Below, piece by piece: positions 26,832 to 40,101 of a stretch of DNA of 64,000 nt (position 1 is its first letter; each line of letters starts with the position of its first letter). Under the pieces are notes generated by a model. It saw only the letters and a program-made list of their open reading frames with translations, was not told the DNA's origin and searched no databases. A program made the translations under genes and the position numbers. The stretch is from Isoptericola variabilis 225 (GTDB lineage: Bacteria; Actinomycetota; Actinomycetes; Actinomycetales; Cellulomonadaceae): NCBI RefSeq assembly GCF_000215105.1, contig NC_015588.1, forward strand, positions 1,302,001-1,366,000, given 5' to 3'.

Positions 26832-27953
26832 TCAGTCCTCGGCCTGCTCCGGCAGGCCGGGGAACGCGCTCGGGGGACCGCCCCACGCGTCGACGGCGAG
26901 CGCCGCGTCGACGAGCAGGTCGACGAGGACGCCCCGGGTCCCGGGGGCCGACGTCGCGACGAGCGACGCGTAGTCGACGGCCAGGTCCTCCTCGAGCGTG
27001 CGCGCGAGGGCGGTGTCGTCCAGCTCCTCGCGGTCCGGCACGACGTAGGCGACGCGGCGCGGGTCCTGGTCGGTGCCGTGGGTGCCCGCGAAGCGCGCCC
27101 ACGCCTCGCCCCGCGCGGTGTGCACCTCGGCGCGCGCGAGCAGCTGCCCGCGCGCCTCGCCCTCGGCCATGGCCGCGCGCTGGCGCAGCGCGAAGCCCGC
27201 GGCGTCCTCGCCGGCCACGAGCGCGGCCAGGTCGTCGGCGGTCAGCCCCTCGGGCGTGCCGTCCGGGCTCGGGGACGGCTCGGGCCCGGGGGAGGCGTCC
27301 GCCGGATCGGGCGACGCGCCGGCGGTGTCGCTCGCGCCGGCGCCGTCGTCCGAGCCGTCGGCCTCGTCGGTCCCCGGCTCCGGGGGGACGGGGATCTCGG
27401 GCGCGACGTGCGCCGGCGGCTCGGCGTCGGTCATGCCGGCGAGGCGCGTCGCGGAGACGGTCTGGCTCGCCCCGACCGAGGCGAGCAGGCGCGCGAGCGG
27501 GCCGTCCGTCGTCGTCGACGCCGCGCTGCGGCTGCGGGCCGCGGCGTCGGACAGCGTGCGCACCAGGTCCGCGGGCGTCACGGGCTCGGTGGTCTCCGAC
27601 ACCTGCGGGCTCGCGCTCGGCGTCGGGTCGTCGAGCCCCGAGTCGTACACGCCGCCCAGCTCGGCCGCCTGCAGGCGCGCGGCCGCGCCCACGCGCTCCA
27701 GCTCGGCCAGGAGCGCCTCGTCGCCGGCCCCGGCGGCGAGCTGCTCGGCCTGCTCGGCGACGACGAGCGCGTCGGCGACCGCGGTGCGCCGGACGACCTC
27801 GAGCGCGTCCGGCACCGGCTCGGACGGCGGCGGCGTCTCGAGGCGGACCCCGCACCCCCCGGCGAGGACGGCGGCCACGACGGCGGCGACGACGGCGACG
27901 GCACGCCGGCGGTGGCGTTCGCCCGTCCGGGCGGGAGCGGGGTGCGGTTCCAT
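26832..27953 (-). CDS. Lipoprotein with C-terminal DUF4439 (ferritin-like) domain
   Basis: A 373-residue exported lipoprotein. A twin-basic N-terminus ([10 protein letters not shown]) is followed by a hydrophobic stretch and lipobox LAGGC with Cys34. Residues 45-180 are helical and Ala-rich. A Pro/Asp/Ser/Gly-rich linker (about 190-240) leads to a helical C-terminal domain ([23 protein letters not shown], cited by [10 protein letters not shown]) that matches DUF4439, a ferritin-like fold seen in actinobacteria next to rimP-nusA. Function is unknown. The ATG at 27953 is used; a GTG at 27971 is in frame. Confidence 0.8.
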   Translation of the reverse strand: MEPHPAPARTGERHRRRAVAVVAAVVAAVLAGGCGVRLETPPPSEPVPDALEVVRRTAVADALVVAEQAEQLAAGAGDEALLAELERVGAAARLQAAELGGVYDSGLDDPTPSASPQVSETTEPVTPADLVRTLSDAAARSRSAASTTTDGPLARLLASVGASQTVSATRLAGMTDAEPPAHVAPEIPVPPEPGTDEADGSDDGAGASDTAGASPDPADASPGPEPSPSPDGTPEGLTADDLAALVAGEDAAGFALRQRAAMAEGEARGQLLARAEVHTARGEAWARFAGTHGTDQDPRRVAYVVPDREELDDTALARTLEEDLAVDYASLVATSAPGTRGVLVDLLVDAALAVDAWGGPPSAFPGLPEQAED

Positions 27954-28127
27954 CGCCGCCGATGATGCCACGGGTGCCCGGTGTGACGTTCCCCCTCGTC
28001 ACCGGAGGGTCGCTCGCGCGCGGACGCCCGTCCCGGTTCGTTACGCTTGACGTCGCACAACGACACACCGGTCGTGCCGATCCCGGCGCGGGAGCACACG
28101 GCGTGGGACCGAACGGGAGGCAGGACG

Positions 28128-28682
28128 ATGGCAGCACAGCAGAGCCGGGGACCGACGGCCGACGCCGTGCGCGCGGTCGTGGCGCCCGTCGTCGACGACG
28201 CGGGCCTCCACCTCGAGGACGTGGCCGTCTCCGGTGCCGGTGCCCGGTCGGTGGTGCGCATCACGGTCGACCTTCCCGAGGACGCCGTCGGCAGCGTCGA
28301 CTCGGACACGCTCGGCGACGTCTCGCGCGCGGTCTCCGCGGCGCTCGACGCCGACGACGTCGTGCCGGGCGCGTACACGCTCGAGGTCTCGACGCCGGGC
28401 ACCTCGCGCCCCCTGACGGAACCGCGCCACTTCCGGCGCGCGCGCACGCGCCTCGTGACGCTGCGCCTGCACGACGGCGGGACGGTGCACGGGCGGCTCG
28501 TCGACGTCGAGGGCGCGGACGGCGAGGCGGTGCTCGTGCTCGACGACGGCACCCGCGTGCCGCTCGCCGACGTGCGCAAGGGCAAGGTCGAGGTCGAGCT
28601 CAAGCGGCTCGACGACGCGGGCGAGGACGCCGCGGGGACGCACGAGGACGCGGGCGGGTCCCGCACCGACGAGGAGGGCTGA
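28128..28682 (+). CDS. rimP: Ribosome maturation factor RimP
   Basis: RimP (184 aa) helps assemble the 30S subunit. The N-terminal domain shows [20 protein letters not shown] and [11 protein letters not shown]; the linker [19 protein letters not shown] and the C-terminal SH3-like domain follow. An acidic tail follows residue 160. The ATG at 28128 is preceded by gggaggcagg (28116-28125), better than the upstream in-frame start at 28047. A tacgct hexamer at 28042-28047 is a possible promoter for the whole rimP-infB operon. nusA begins two bases after the stop. Confidence 0.93.
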   Translation: MAAQQSRGPTADAVRAVVAPVVDDAGLHLEDVAVSGAGARSVVRITVDLPEDAVGSVDSDTLGDVSRAVSAALDADDVVPGAYTLEVSTPGTSRPLTEPRHFRRARTRLVTLRLHDGGTVHGRLVDVEGADGEAVLVLDDGTRVPLADVRKGKVEVELKRLDDAGEDAAGTHEDAGGSRTDEEG

Positions 28683-28684
28683 CG

Positions 28685-29716
28685 ATGGACATCGACATGG
28701 CTGCGCTGCGGCTGCTGGAGCGCGAGAAGGACATCAGCCTCGACGTGCTGGTCGCCGCCATCGAGCAGGCGCTCCTCTCGGCCTACCACCGCACGCCCGA
28801 CGCCTACGCCCGGGCCCGCGTCGAGCTCGACCGCAAGACGGGGCACGTCACGGTCTGGGCGCGCGAGGAGATCCGCACGCCCGACCCGGAGGACCCGGAG
28901 CGCACGGTCGTCGAGCTCGGCCCCGAGTTCGACCACACGCCGCAGGACTTCGGCCGCATCGCGACCGCGACCGCGCGCCAGGTCATCGTCCAGCGCCTGC
29001 GCGACGCCGAGGACGACCAGGTGCTGGGCATGTTCCGCGGCAAGGAGGGCGAGGTCATCGCGGGCGTGATCCAGCAGGGCCGAGACCCGCGACTCGTGCT
29101 CGTCGACGTCGGCGGGACGGAGGCCGTCCTGCCGCCCCACGAGCAGGTCCCGACCGAGGAGTACGTGCACGGCGAGCGCCTGCGCGCCTACGTCGTCGAG
29201 GTCTCGCGCGGCCTCAAGGGCGCCCAGGTCACGCTGAGCCGCACGCACCCGGGCCTGGTGCGCAAGCTCTTCGAGCTCGAGGTGCCCGAGGTCGCCGACG
29301 GCTCGGTCGAGATCACGGCCGTGGCGCGCGAGGCCGGCCACCGGACCAAGGTCGCCGTGCGCTCGAAGGTCCCGGGCCTGAACGCGAAGGGCGCCTGCAT
29401 CGGTCCCATGGGCGCGCGCGTGCGCGCCGTGATGGCCGAGCTGCACGGGGAGAAGATCGACATCGTCGACCACAGCGACGACCCGGCCCGCTTCGTGGCC
29501 AACGCGCTGTCCCCCGCGCGTGTGAGCTCCGTCACGGTCGTCGACCGCGAGACGAAGGCCGCGCGGGCCGTCGTGCCGGACTACCAGCTCTCGCTCGCGA
29601 TCGGCAAGGAGGGCCAGAATGCCCGACTTGCCGCGAAGCTCACCGGCTGGCGGATCGACATCCGGTCCGACGAGGGTGCGGCCGCGCCGGCGGGTGACAG
29701 GCCCGGGTCGCGGTAA
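28685..29716 (+). CDS. nusA: Transcription termination/antitermination factor NusA
   Basis: NusA (343 aa) binds RNA polymerase and nascent RNA and modulates pausing, termination and antitermination. The N-terminal RNAP-binding domain opens [18 protein letters not shown], an S1 domain follows ([23 protein letters not shown]), then KH domains with the [11 protein letters not shown] and [19 protein letters not shown] loops. It lacks the acidic repeats of the enterobacterial protein, as is usual in actinobacteria. It is translationally close to rimP and followed by ylxR. Confidence 0.96.
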   Translation: MDIDMAALRLLEREKDISLDVLVAAIEQALLSAYHRTPDAYARARVELDRKTGHVTVWAREEIRTPDPEDPERTVVELGPEFDHTPQDFGRIATATARQVIVQRLRDAEDDQVLGMFRGKEGEVIAGVIQQGRDPRLVLVDVGGTEAVLPPHEQVPTEEYVHGERLRAYVVEVSRGLKGAQVTLSRTHPGLVRKLFELEVPEVADGSVEITAVAREAGHRTKVAVRSKVPGLNAKGACIGPMGARVRAVMAELHGEKIDIVDHSDDPARFVANALSPARVSSVTVVDRETKAARAVVPDYQLSLAIGKEGQNARLAAKLTGWRIDIRSDEGAAAPAGDRPGSR

Positions 29717-29722
29717 CGGGAC

Positions 29723-30076
29723 GTGGGTCGTCGCGCTAGACTGTCGGGGACCGGGCCGCGCGCCCAGGATCCGACCCGTTCCCGCACCCCCGCTCCGGCG
29801 ACCGCCGGTCCGGTGCGCACGTGCGTCGGGTGCCGGGAGCGTGACCTGCGGTCAGCACTCCTGCGGCTGGTGCTCGAGCCGTCGGACGGTCGGGGCGAGT
29901 CCCGTGCCGTCGCCGACGTGCGAGGATGCCTGCCGGGGCGCGGCGCCTGGATCCATCCGTCGCCCGCCTGCCTGGGGCTCGCCGAGCGTCGGCGGGCCGT
30001 GCCGCGCGCGCTGCGCGTCGCCGGCCCCGTCGACCTGACGCCGGTCCGGGCATATCTGGAGCAGCGGGACCGTTGA
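29723..30076 (+). CDS. YlxR family nucleic-acid-binding protein
   Basis: A small basic protein of the YlxR (DUF448) family. The signature RTCVGCRERDLRSALLRLV and the later RGAWIHPSPACLGLAERRR segment are clear. YlxR proteins are thought to bind RNA or DNA and are almost always encoded between nusA and infB. The GTG at 29723 gives 117 aa with a 29-residue unconserved leader; a GTG at 29813, directly before RTCVGC, would give 87 aa and may be the true start. A tagact hexamer (29747-29752) could be an internal promoter. Confidence 0.82.
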   Translation: MGRRARLSGTGPRAQDPTRSRTPAPATAGPVRTCVGCRERDLRSALLRLVLEPSDGRGESRAVADVRGCLPGRGAWIHPSPACLGLAERRRAVPRALRVAGPVDLTPVRAYLEQRDR

Positions 30077-30233
30077 ACCCTCCGGTCGGCGCCGTCACCC
30101 GACGGCCGCCGGCCGTGTCGTGACCGGGCGCACCACGCGCCCGGCCGCACCACGCGTACTTCGACAAGGAAGCGGGTCAGAAGCCGATGGGCACCCGATG
30201 AGTCCCCAGCGATGAGTACTCGGTACTAACGAC

Positions 30234-30267
30234 GGTCCTCCCTGTCTCGACGGAGGGCCGAGACAGG
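30234..30267 (+). promoter_or_regulatory. Mutually exclusive hairpins at the infB ribosome binding site
   Basis: cctgtctcg (30241-30249) pairs perfectly with cgagacagg (30259-30267), whose last bases belong to the aggaga Shine-Dalgarno (30265-30270) of infB. An alternative stem, ggtcctcc (30234-30241) with ggagggcc (30252-30259), uses bases from both arms' borders and cannot fully coexist with the first. The layout suggests translational control of IF2 by RNA folding. Confidence 0.5.
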
Positions 30268-30273
30268 AGAGAT

Positions 30274-33144
<2,871 letters not shown>

Positions 33145-33154
33145 CGGTCCCGCA

Positions 33155-33210
33155 GCCGACGGCGTCCCGTCGCTCCCGCCGCGCGGCGGGGACGGCGGGA
33201 CGCCGTCGGC
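33155..33210 (+). terminator. infB-rbfA intergenic hairpin
   Basis: A perfect 15-bp stem (33155-33169 with 33196-33210) encloses a second stem cccgcc/ggcggg. It lacks a T tract. As rbfA has no obvious promoter, it probably attenuates or protects an RNA end. Confidence 0.65.
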
Positions 33211-33243
33211 GTCCCGTCCCGTACCCACAGGGGGAGAGCACCC

Positions 33244-33693
33244 ATGGTCGACAACCCGCGGGCCCGCAAGCTCGCCGACCGCATCAAGGAGATCGTCGCG
33301 CGCCTGCTCGACACGCGGATCAAGGACCCGCGCCTCGGCTTCGTCACGATCACGGACGTGCGCGTGACCGGTGACCTGCAGAACGCCGCGATCTTCTACA
33401 CCGTCTACGGCACCGACGAGGAGCGGGCCGGCACGGCGGCGGCGCTCGAGAGCGCCAAGGGGCTCGTCCGCTCGGAGGTCGGCAAGCAGACCGGCATCCG
33501 CCTCACGCCCACGATCGAGTTCCACCTCGACTCCGTCCCCGAGACGGCGGCGCACCTCGACGCCGCGCTGCTCGAGGCGCAGCGGCGCGACGCCGAGCTC
33601 GCCGCGCTGCGCGAGGGCAAGGGGTACGCGGGGGAGGCGGACCCGTACCGCAAGCCCCGCGAGGGCGACGAGCCCGACGACGACGAGCTCTGA
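33244..33693 (+). CDS. rbfA: Ribosome-binding factor A
   Basis: RbfA (149 aa), a KH-fold protein for late 16S rRNA maturation and cold adaptation. Motifs are [38 protein letters not shown] (cited by [12 protein letters not shown]), FYTVYG and [13 protein letters not shown]. An acidic C-terminal tail is typical of actinobacteria. The ATG is preceded by gggggag (33230-33236). truB begins four bases after the stop. Confidence 0.96.
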   Translation: MVDNPRARKLADRIKEIVARLLDTRIKDPRLGFVTITDVRVTGDLQNAAIFYTVYGTDEERAGTAAALESAKGLVRSEVGKQTGIRLTPTIEFHLDSVPETAAHLDAALLEAQRRDAELAALREGKGYAGEADPYRKPREGDEPDDDEL

Positions 33694-33697
33694 GCCC

Positions 33698-34654
33698 GTG
33701 CGCAGCGACGAGCGGCCGCCGCGCCGTGCGACCGCGCCCGACGGCCTCCTCGTCGTCGACAAGCCCGCGGGCTGGACGAGCCACGACGTCGTCGGGCGCT
33801 GCCGGCGGCTCGCGGGGACGCGCAAGGTGGGCCACGCGGGCACGCTCGACCCCATGGCGACGGGCGTGCTCGTCGTCGGGGTCGGGCGGGCCACGCGCCT
33901 GCTCACCTACGTCGTGGGCGCCGACAAGGCGTACGACGCGACGATCCGGCTCGGCGTGAGCACCACGACGGACGACGCGGAGGGCGAGGTCGTCGCCGCC
34001 AGCGGCACGGGCGACGGCGTCGACGACGCGGACCTCGCCCGCGCGGTCGCCGCGCTCACCGGGGAGATCCGGCAGGTGCCCACCACGGTCAGCGCGATCA
34101 AGGTCGACGGCCGGCGCGCGTACGCGCGCGCCCGCGCGGGCGAGGAGGTCGAGCTCGCCGCGCGGCCCGTCACGGTGCACCGCTTCGACGTGCTGGAGGC
34201 GCGGGCCGCGGCGACCGACGACGGTGTACCGGTGCTCGACGTCGACGTGAGCGTCGTCGTCTCGTCCGGCACGTACGTGCGCGCGCTCGCGCGCGACCTC
34301 GGTGCCGTGCTCGGCACCGGCGGGCACCTCACCGCGCTGCGGCGCACGCGCGTCGGGGGCTACGGCCTCGACCAGGCACGGACGCTCGCCGAGCTCGAGG
34401 CGCAGGCCGACGCCGACGGCGTCCTGGCGACCCTGCCGCTCGCCGACGCGGCCCGGGCGCTCTTCCCCGTGCGCGACCTCACCGAGGCCGAGGCGCGCGC
34501 CCTCGGGTACGGGCAGTGGCTCGCGCCGTCGGGCACCGCGGGCACGGTCGCGGCCGTCGGCCCGGACGGCACGCTCGTCGCCCTGCTCGAGGACGCGCGC
34601 CGCAGGGGCGAGGACCTCGCCCGGCCGGTGCTCGTGCTCGCCCCGGCGGGCTGA
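33698..34654 (+). CDS. truB: tRNA pseudouridine synthase TruB
   Basis: TruB (318 aa) makes pseudouridine 55 in the tRNA T-loop. The catalytic Asp lies in VGHAGTLDPMATGVL. Other marks are GLLVVDKPAGWTSHDVV, QVPTTVSAIKVDGRRAY and SSGTYVRALARDLG. A PUA-like C-terminal domain is present. The GTG at 33698 follows rbfA by four bases; the much longer upstream frame is not used since homology begins at PDGLLVVDKP. Confidence 0.95.
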   Translation: MRSDERPPRRATAPDGLLVVDKPAGWTSHDVVGRCRRLAGTRKVGHAGTLDPMATGVLVVGVGRATRLLTYVVGADKAYDATIRLGVSTTTDDAEGEVVAASGTGDGVDDADLARAVAALTGEIRQVPTTVSAIKVDGRRAYARARAGEEVELAARPVTVHRFDVLEARAAATDDGVPVLDVDVSVVVSSGTYVRALARDLGAVLGTGGHLTALRRTRVGGYGLDQARTLAELEAQADADGVLATLPLADAARALFPVRDLTEAEARALGYGQWLAPSGTAGTVAAVGPDGTLVALLEDARRRGEDLARPVLVLAPAG

Positions 34655-34689
34655 CGCGGCCCGCGGCGCCGCGACCGGTCGCCGTGTGG

Positions 34690-34695
34690 CACGCT
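34690..34695 (+). promoter_or_regulatory. Candidate ribF -10 element
   Basis: cacgct at 34690-34695 could start a transcript near 34702, followed by a short cggcacc/ggtgccg hairpin (34703-34718) and a gaggagcg Shine-Dalgarno before the GTG at 34751. No FMN riboswitch is present; the leader is too short. Confidence 0.4.
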
Positions 34696-34750
34696 TGACG
34701 GTCGGCACCCCGGTGCCGCCACCCAGCAGACAGACGAGGAGCGCAGGCGC

Positions 34751-35725
34751 GTGCAGGTGTTCACGGACCTGAGCCAGGTCCCCGAGGGCTTCGGCCCGTC
34801 GGTCGTGACGATCGGCAACTTCGACGGCGTCCACCGGGGCCACCAGGCCGTGCTCGGCCGCATCGTCGAGCTCGCCCGCGCCGGCGGCCGGGCGGCCGTC
34901 GCCGTCACGTTCGACCCGCACCCCGCCGTCGTGCACCGGCCCGACAGCGCCCCCGAGCTCCTCACGGGCCTGGACGACCGGCTCGAGCTGCTCGCGGCCA
35001 CCGGCCTCGACGCCGTGCTCGTCGTCGAGTACACGCTCGACTTCGCGGCGCAGACGCCCGAGGAGTTCGTCACCCGGTGGCTCGTCGAGGGGCTCGCGGC
35101 CCGCACGGTCGTCGTGGGCCACGACGTGCGCTTCGGCAAGGACAACTCGGGCACCCTCGCGACCATGGTCGAGCTCGGGGGAGCGCACGGCTTCGAGGTC
35201 GTCGCGGTCGACGACGTCGGCGAGTGCGTCCCGCCGTCGGGCACCGGGCGGCAGCGCTGGTCCTCCTCGGCGGTGCGCGCGCTGCTCGCCGAGGGCGACG
35301 TCGCGCAGGCCGCGGACGTGCTCGGCCGGCCCCACCGCGTGCGCGGCACGGTCGTGCACGGCGACGCGCGCGGGCGCGAGCTGGGCTTCCCGACCGCCAA
35401 CCTCGGCGGCATCACGGGCATGGTCCCCGCCGACGGCGTCTACGCGGGCCGCCTGCTGCGCCCGGCGCTCGCGGCGGCCGAGCCGGACCACCCCGACACG
35501 CGGCTCCCGGCCGCGATCTCGATCGGCACGAACCCCACGTTCGACGGCGTCGAGCGCCGCGTCGAGGCGTACGTGCTCGACCGCGACGACCTCGAGCTGT
35601 ACGACGAGGAGGTCGTGCTGGAGCTCGTCGAGCGCCTGCGCCCCACGCTGCGCTTCGACGGCATCGAGCCGCTCGTCGCGCAGATGCACGACGACGTCGC
35701 GCGGGCCCGCACGATCCTCGGCTGA
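34751..35725 (+). CDS. ribF: Bifunctional riboflavin kinase/FAD synthetase
   Basis: RibF (324 aa) makes FMN from riboflavin and then FAD. The N-terminal nucleotidyltransferase domain shows VVTIGNFDGVHRGHQAVL, TFDPHPA and VVGHDVRFGKDNSGT. The C-terminal flavokinase domain shows RGRELGFPTANL, ADGVYAG and the SIGTNPTFDG loop with Thr-Asn. Length is typical. It precedes rpsO, a common actinobacterial order. A perfect 11-bp hairpin 80 bp downstream ends the transcript. Confidence 0.96.
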   Translation: MQVFTDLSQVPEGFGPSVVTIGNFDGVHRGHQAVLGRIVELARAGGRAAVAVTFDPHPAVVHRPDSAPELLTGLDDRLELLAATGLDAVLVVEYTLDFAAQTPEEFVTRWLVEGLAARTVVVGHDVRFGKDNSGTLATMVELGGAHGFEVVAVDDVGECVPPSGTGRQRWSSSAVRALLAEGDVAQAADVLGRPHRVRGTVVHGDARGRELGFPTANLGGITGMVPADGVYAGRLLRPALAAAEPDHPDTRLPAAISIGTNPTFDGVERRVEAYVLDRDDLELYDEEVVLELVERLRPTLRFDGIEPLVAQMHDDVARARTILG

Positions 35726-35804
35726 GGCGGTCGGCCGCGAGGGCGCCGCGACCGGGTGAAGTGGCGGCGGACCGTGTCACGGCGGGGTCCTCGCACGCTC
35801 TCTT

Positions 35805-35832
35805 CCCCCGAGGGCCGCTGTGCCCTCGGGGG
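35805..35832. terminator. Terminator after ribF
   Basis: Perfect 11-bp arms cccccgagggc (35805-35815) and gccctcggggg (35822-35832) with loop cgctgt. It lies in the 292-bp ribF-rpsO gap. The rest of that gap holds the rpsO promoter and leader, with nothing else recognised. Confidence 0.8.
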
Positions 35833-35927
35833 CGACCTCGCCCCGGCGGCCCCGGCCCGTCCGTGCGCCAGCCCCCAGCGCGGCGGGTCGGGTGCCGCGC
35901 GCTGCCGGGCCCGCACGACGCGGCTGG

Positions 35928-35933
35928 TAGGAT
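35928..35933 (+). promoter_or_regulatory. Candidate rpsO promoter -10
   Basis: taggat is a good -10 hexamer, giving a leader of about 78 nt before the rpsO ATG. No convincing -35 box is seen at 16-18 bp. Confidence 0.5.
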
Positions 35934-36017
35934 AGGCGGGCCGTCCGAACGGCCGCGGATCGAGAGCGCCCGGTGGAGAAGCCCCGGAGCACCGCGCAAC
36001 GACACCCAGGAGAGCCC

Positions 36018-36287
36018 ATGCCGCTCGACGCTGCCACCAAGCAGTCCATCATGTCCGAGTACGCGACGCACGAGGGCGACACCGGCTCGCCCGAGGTGCA
36101 GATCGCGCTCCTCACGCAGCGCATCAAGGACCTGACCGAGCACCTCAAGGAGCACAAGCACGACCACCACAGCCGTCGTGGCCTGCTCCTGCTCGTCGGT
36201 CAGCGCCGTCGTCTCCTCGGCTACCTGCAGAAGATCGACATCGAGCGCTACCGCCGCCTCATCGAGCGCCTCGGTCTGCGTCGCTGA
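36018..36287 (+). CDS. rpsO: 30S ribosomal protein S15
   Basis: S15 (89 aa), a primary 16S rRNA-binding protein. It has the standard sequence [26 protein letters not shown], identified by [18 protein letters not shown] and [18 protein letters not shown]. The ATG at 36018 has aggagag at 36008-36014 and gives exactly the usual 89 residues; the frame upstream is not part of S15. A large hairpin overlaps its stop and separates it from pnp. Confidence 0.97.
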   Translation: MPLDAATKQSIMSEYATHEGDTGSPEVQIALLTQRIKDLTEHLKEHKHDHHSRRGLLLLVGQRRRLLGYLQKIDIERYRRLIERLGLRR

Positions 36288-36342
36288 TCACACCCTGGCC
36301 AGCCCGGTCCCTCTCGCAGGGGCCGGGCTGGTCTGGTGTGAT
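36287..36342 (+). terminator. Large rpsO-pnp hairpin
   Basis: An outer stem atcacacc (36287-36294) with ggtgtgat (36335-36342) and an inner 14-bp stem (36299-36312 with 36318-36331, one G:T pair, loop ctcgc) form a long rod starting in the rpsO stop codon. It is a terminator and also a plausible double-strand RNase processing site ahead of pnp. Confidence 0.8.
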
Positions 36343-36506
36343 GTCCTAGTACCACACACCCGCCGCGCCGCCCGGGCATCGTCCGGTCCTCGGTAGTGGC
36401 CCCCCGACCCCGCGCCCGCGGCACGACCGCGCGGCGACCGGCTCCGTGGGCCTCGATCGAAGACCGCCGATCGCCGGTGGCGCCTTCGAGAATCAGGAGG
36501 GCACCC

Positions 36507-38759
36507 GTGGAGGGTCCCGAGATCCAGTTCGCCGAGGCCGTGATCGACAACGGTCGCTTCGGCACCCGCACCGTCCGCTTCGAGACGGGCCGCCTGGCCC
36601 GCCAGGCCGCCGGCTCCGTCGCGGCCTACCTCGACGGCGAGACCATGCTCCTGTCGGCGACGACCGCCGGCAAGCACCCCAAGGAGCAGTTCGACTTCTT
36701 CCCGCTCACGGTCGACGTCGAGGAGCGCATGTACGCCGCGGGCCGCATCCCCGGCTCGTTCTTCCGCCGCGAGGGCCGCCCGTCGACCGAGGCGATCCTG
36801 GCGTGCCGCCTCATCGACCGCCCGCTGCGCCCGCTGTTCGTCAAGGGCCTGCGCAACGAGGTCCAGGTCGTCGTGACGGTCATGTCGATCCACCCGGACG
36901 ACGCCTACGACGTCCTCGCGATCAACGCCGCGTCGCTGTCCACGCAGATCTCCGGCCTGCCGTTCTCCGGCCCGGTCGCGGGCGTGCGCGTCGCGCTGAT
37001 CGACGGCCAGTGGGTCGCGTTCCCCAAGCACTCGGACCTCGAGCGCGCGGTCTTCAACATGGTCGTGGCCGGCCGCGTCGTCGGCGACGACGTGGCGATC
37101 GCCATGATCGAGGCCGAGGCGACCGACGACGCGTGGAAGCTCATCAAGTCCGAGGGCGCACAGGCCCCCACGGAGGAGGTCGTCGCCGAGGGCATCGAGG
37201 CGGCCAAGCCGTTCCTGCGTGCGCTGTGCGACGCGCAGGCGTCGCTCGCGGCCCAGGCCTCCAAGGAGGTCCAGGAGTTCCCGCTGTTCCCGGACTACGC
37301 CGACGACGCGTTCGCCGCCGTGGAGTCCGCGGTCTCCGAGCCGCTGCGCGAGGCCCTCGCCATCGCCGACAAGCAGACGCGCGAGAACCGCCTCGACGAG
37401 ATCAAGGCGCAGATGCTCGGCGAGCTCCAGGACGGCTTCGACGGCCGCGAGAAGGAGCTGTCGGCCGCGTACCGCGCGCTGCAGAAGAAGCTCGTGCGCC
37501 GACGCGTCCTGACCGACGGCGTGCGCATCGACGGCCGCGGGCTCGCGGACATCCGCACCCTGTCGGCCGAGGTCGAGGTCATCCCGCGCGTGCACGGCTC
37601 GGCGCTGTTCGAGCGCGGCGAGACCCAGATCCTGGGCGTCACGACGCTCAACATGCTGCGCATGGAGCAGCAGATCGACTCGCTCGGGCCGGTCACGCGC
37701 AAGCGCTACATGCACAACTACAACTTCCCGCCGTTCTCCACGGGCGAGACGGGCCGCGTCGGCAGCCCGAAGCGCCGCGAGATCGGCCACGGCGCCCTGG
37801 CCGAGCGCGCGCTCGTGCCGGTGCTGCCGAGCCGCGAGGAGTTCCCGTACGCGATCCGCCAGGTGTCCGAGGCCCTCGGCTCCAACGGCTCGACGTCGAT
37901 GGGCTCGGTCTGCGCCTCGACGCTGTCGCTGCTCAACGCGGGCGTGCCGCTCAAGGCGCCCGTCGCGGGCATCGCGATGGGCCTCATCTCCGACACGGTG
38001 GACGGCGAGACCCGCTACGCGGCGCTCACCGACATCCTCGGTGCGGAGGACGCGTTCGGCGACATGGACTTCAAGGTCGCCGGCACGCGCGAGTTCGTCA
38101 CGGCCATCCAGCTCGACACCAAGCTCGACGGCATCCCCGCGTCGGTGCTCGCGTCCGCGCTCCAGCAGGCGCGCGACGCCCGCCTGACCATCCTCGACGT
38201 CATCGCCGAGGCGATCGACACGCCGGACGAGATGTCGCCGAACGCCCCGCGCGTCATCACGGTCAAGGTGCCGGTCGACAAGATCGGCGAGGTCATCGGC
38301 CCGAAGGGCAAGATGATCAACCAGATCCAGGAGGAGACGGGCGCCGAGATCTCGATCGAGGACGACGGCACCGTCTACATCGGCGCCACCGACGGCCCGT
38401 CGGCCGAGGCCGCGCGCGCGGCGATCAACGCGATCGCCAACCCGCACGTGCCCGAGGTCGGCGAGCGCTTCGTCGGCACCGTCGTCAAGACGACGTCGTT
38501 CGGCGCGTTCGTCTCGCTCTCGCCGGGCAAGGACGGTCTGCTGCACATCAGCCAGATCCGCAAGCTCGTCGGCGGCAAGCGGGTCGAGAACGTCGAGGAC
38601 GTGCTCTCGATCGGCCAGAAGGTCCAGGTCGAGATCGGCGAGATCGACCCGCGCGGCAAGCTGTCGCTCGTGGCCGTGACCGAGGACGACGAGGCGAAGG
38701 CCGACGAGCCGGCCGGCGAGCCGGGCGACGCTGCCGCCTCGGACCGCGTGGAGGCCTGA
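36507..38759 (+). CDS. pnp: Polyribonucleotide nucleotidyltransferase (PNPase)
   Basis: PNPase (750 aa), a phosphorolytic 3'-5' exoribonuclease that in actinobacteria also adds 3' tails. Two RNase PH domains are seen ([14 protein letters not shown] and [19 protein letters not shown]; active-site [11 protein letters not shown] and [16 protein letters not shown]). The KH domain contains [15 protein letters not shown], and the S1 domain [17 protein letters not shown]. The GTG at 36507 has aggagg at 36495-36500; the longer frame from 36396 lacks one. The 219-bp gap before it holds the rpsO-pnp hairpin. An M16 protease follows after seven bases. Confidence 0.96.
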   Translation: MEGPEIQFAEAVIDNGRFGTRTVRFETGRLARQAAGSVAAYLDGETMLLSATTAGKHPKEQFDFFPLTVDVEERMYAAGRIPGSFFRREGRPSTEAILACRLIDRPLRPLFVKGLRNEVQVVVTVMSIHPDDAYDVLAINAASLSTQISGLPFSGPVAGVRVALIDGQWVAFPKHSDLERAVFNMVVAGRVVGDDVAIAMIEAEATDDAWKLIKSEGAQAPTEEVVAEGIEAAKPFLRALCDAQASLAAQASKEVQEFPLFPDYADDAFAAVESAVSEPLREALAIADKQTRENRLDEIKAQMLGELQDGFDGREKELSAAYRALQKKLVRRRVLTDGVRIDGRGLADIRTLSAEVEVIPRVHGSALFERGETQILGVTTLNMLRMEQQIDSLGPVTRKRYMHNYNFPPFSTGETGRVGSPKRREIGHGALAERALVPVLPSREEFPYAIRQVSEALGSNGSTSMGSVCASTLSLLNAGVPLKAPVAGIAMGLISDTVDGETRYAALTDILGAEDAFGDMDFKVAGTREFVTAIQLDTKLDGIPASVLASALQQARDARLTILDVIAEAIDTPDEMSPNAPRVITVKVPVDKIGEVIGPKGKMINQIQEETGAEISIEDDGTVYIGATDGPSAEAARAAINAIANPHVPEVGERFVGTVVKTTSFGAFVSLSPGKDGLLHISQIRKLVGGKRVENVEDVLSIGQKVQVEIGEIDPRGKLSLVAVTEDDEAKADEPAGEPGDAAASDRVEA

Positions 38760-38766
38760 TCCTCCG

Positions 38767-40095
38767 ATGACCTGGCACCTCCCGCTCGTCCCCGCGGGCG
38801 AGCCCGGTGCCGAGCTGACCGCCGGGCAGGACGGCGCGACGATCCGTCGCACCGTCCTGCCCGGCGGCGTCCGCGTGCTCACCGAGCACATGCCGGGCCT
38901 GCGCTCGGCGACCGTGGGCGCCTGGGTCGGCGTCGGCTCCCGGGACGAGACCGACGGGCACCACGGCTCGACCCACTTCCTCGAGCACCTGCTCTTCAAG
39001 GGCACGCGGCGCCGCTCGGCCATGGACATCGCCGAGGCGTTCGACGCCGTCGGCGGCGAGGCCAACGCCGCGACCGGCAAGGAGCACACGTGCTACTACG
39101 CGCGCGTGCTCGACGCCGACCTGCCCATGGCCGTCGACGTCATCGCGGACATGGTCACCTCGGCGCGGCTCGACCCCGACGAGCTCGAGGTCGAGCGCGG
39201 CGTGATCCTCGAGGAGCTCGCCATGACGGACGACGACCCGTCCGACGTGGTGCACGAGGAGTTCGCCGCGGCGGTGCTCGGCACCCACCCGCTCGGGCGG
39301 CCCATCGGCGGCACGCCCGACACCATCCGGGCCGTGCCGCGCGACGCCGTCTGGGAGCACTACCGCTGGCACTACCGGCCCGAGACGCTCGTGGTCGCGG
39401 CCGCGGGCGGCGTCGACCACGACGCGATCGTCGAGCAGGTCGCGGGCGCGCTCGCCGCGGGCGGCTGGGAGCTCGACGCCGGCGCGTCCCCGCGCCCGCG
39501 CCGCGACGACCTGTCCGGCACCGACGGCGTGCCGACCGAGGGCGTCGAGCTCACGGTCCGCCGCCAGGTCGAGCAGGCCAACGTCGTCGTGGGCTCGACG
39601 GGCCTGTCGGCGACGGACGACCGCCGCTTCACGCTCTCGGTGCTCAACGCGGCGCTGGGCGGCGGCATGTCGTCGCGGCTGTTCCAGGAGATCCGCGAGA
39701 AGCGGGGCCTGGCGTACACGACGTACTCGTTCGCGTCGGGCCACGGCGGCCTCGGCACGTTCGGCCTGTACGCGGGCTGCGCGCCCGCCAAGGTCGACCA
39801 GGTGACCGGGCTCCTGGTGGCCGAGCTCGAGCGGCTCGCCGAGGACGGCATCACCGACGCCGAGCTCGAGCGCTCGGTCGGGCAGCTGTCGGGCGGGCTC
39901 GTCCTCGGGCTCGAGGACACGGGCTCGCGCATGAGCCGCCTGGGCAAGGCCGAGCTCGTCTACGGCGAGCTCCTCACGCTCGAGGAGTCGCTCGAGCGCA
40001 TCCGTGCCGTGACCGCCGACGACGTGCGCGAGCTCGCCGCCGACCTCGCGTCGCGGCCGCGCTCGGTCGTGCGCGTGGGTCCCTTCGGAGAGTGA
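38767..40095 (+). CDS. M16 family zinc peptidase
   Basis: A 442-residue pitrilysin-family (M16) protease. The inverted zinc motif HFLEH is at residues 70-74, with a downstream Glu in ELEVERGVILEEL. The second inactive half contains the LFQEIREKRGLAYTTYS substrate-binding segment, quoted by LFQEIREKRGLAY. Its location after pnp matches the conserved actinobacterial PepR/ML0855-type protease. The in vivo substrate is unknown. It is followed seven bases later by dapB. Confidence 0.93.
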   Translation: MTWHLPLVPAGEPGAELTAGQDGATIRRTVLPGGVRVLTEHMPGLRSATVGAWVGVGSRDETDGHHGSTHFLEHLLFKGTRRRSAMDIAEAFDAVGGEANAATGKEHTCYYARVLDADLPMAVDVIADMVTSARLDPDELEVERGVILEELAMTDDDPSDVVHEEFAAAVLGTHPLGRPIGGTPDTIRAVPRDAVWEHYRWHYRPETLVVAAAGGVDHDAIVEQVAGALAAGGWELDAGASPRPRRDDLSGTDGVPTEGVELTVRRQVEQANVVVGSTGLSATDDRRFTLSVLNAALGGGMSSRLFQEIREKRGLAYTTYSFASGHGGLGTFGLYAGCAPAKVDQVTGLLVAELERLAEDGITDAELERSVGQLSGGLVLGLEDTGSRMSRLGKAELVYGELLTLEESLERIRAVTADDVRELAADLASRPRSVVRVGPFGE

Positions 40096-40101
40096 GGCAG
40101 C

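Noticed and set aside
34655..34750. Possible FMN riboswitch before ribF
   Set aside because: The gap is under 100 bp and lacks the conserved multi-helix FMN element; only a small hairpin is present.
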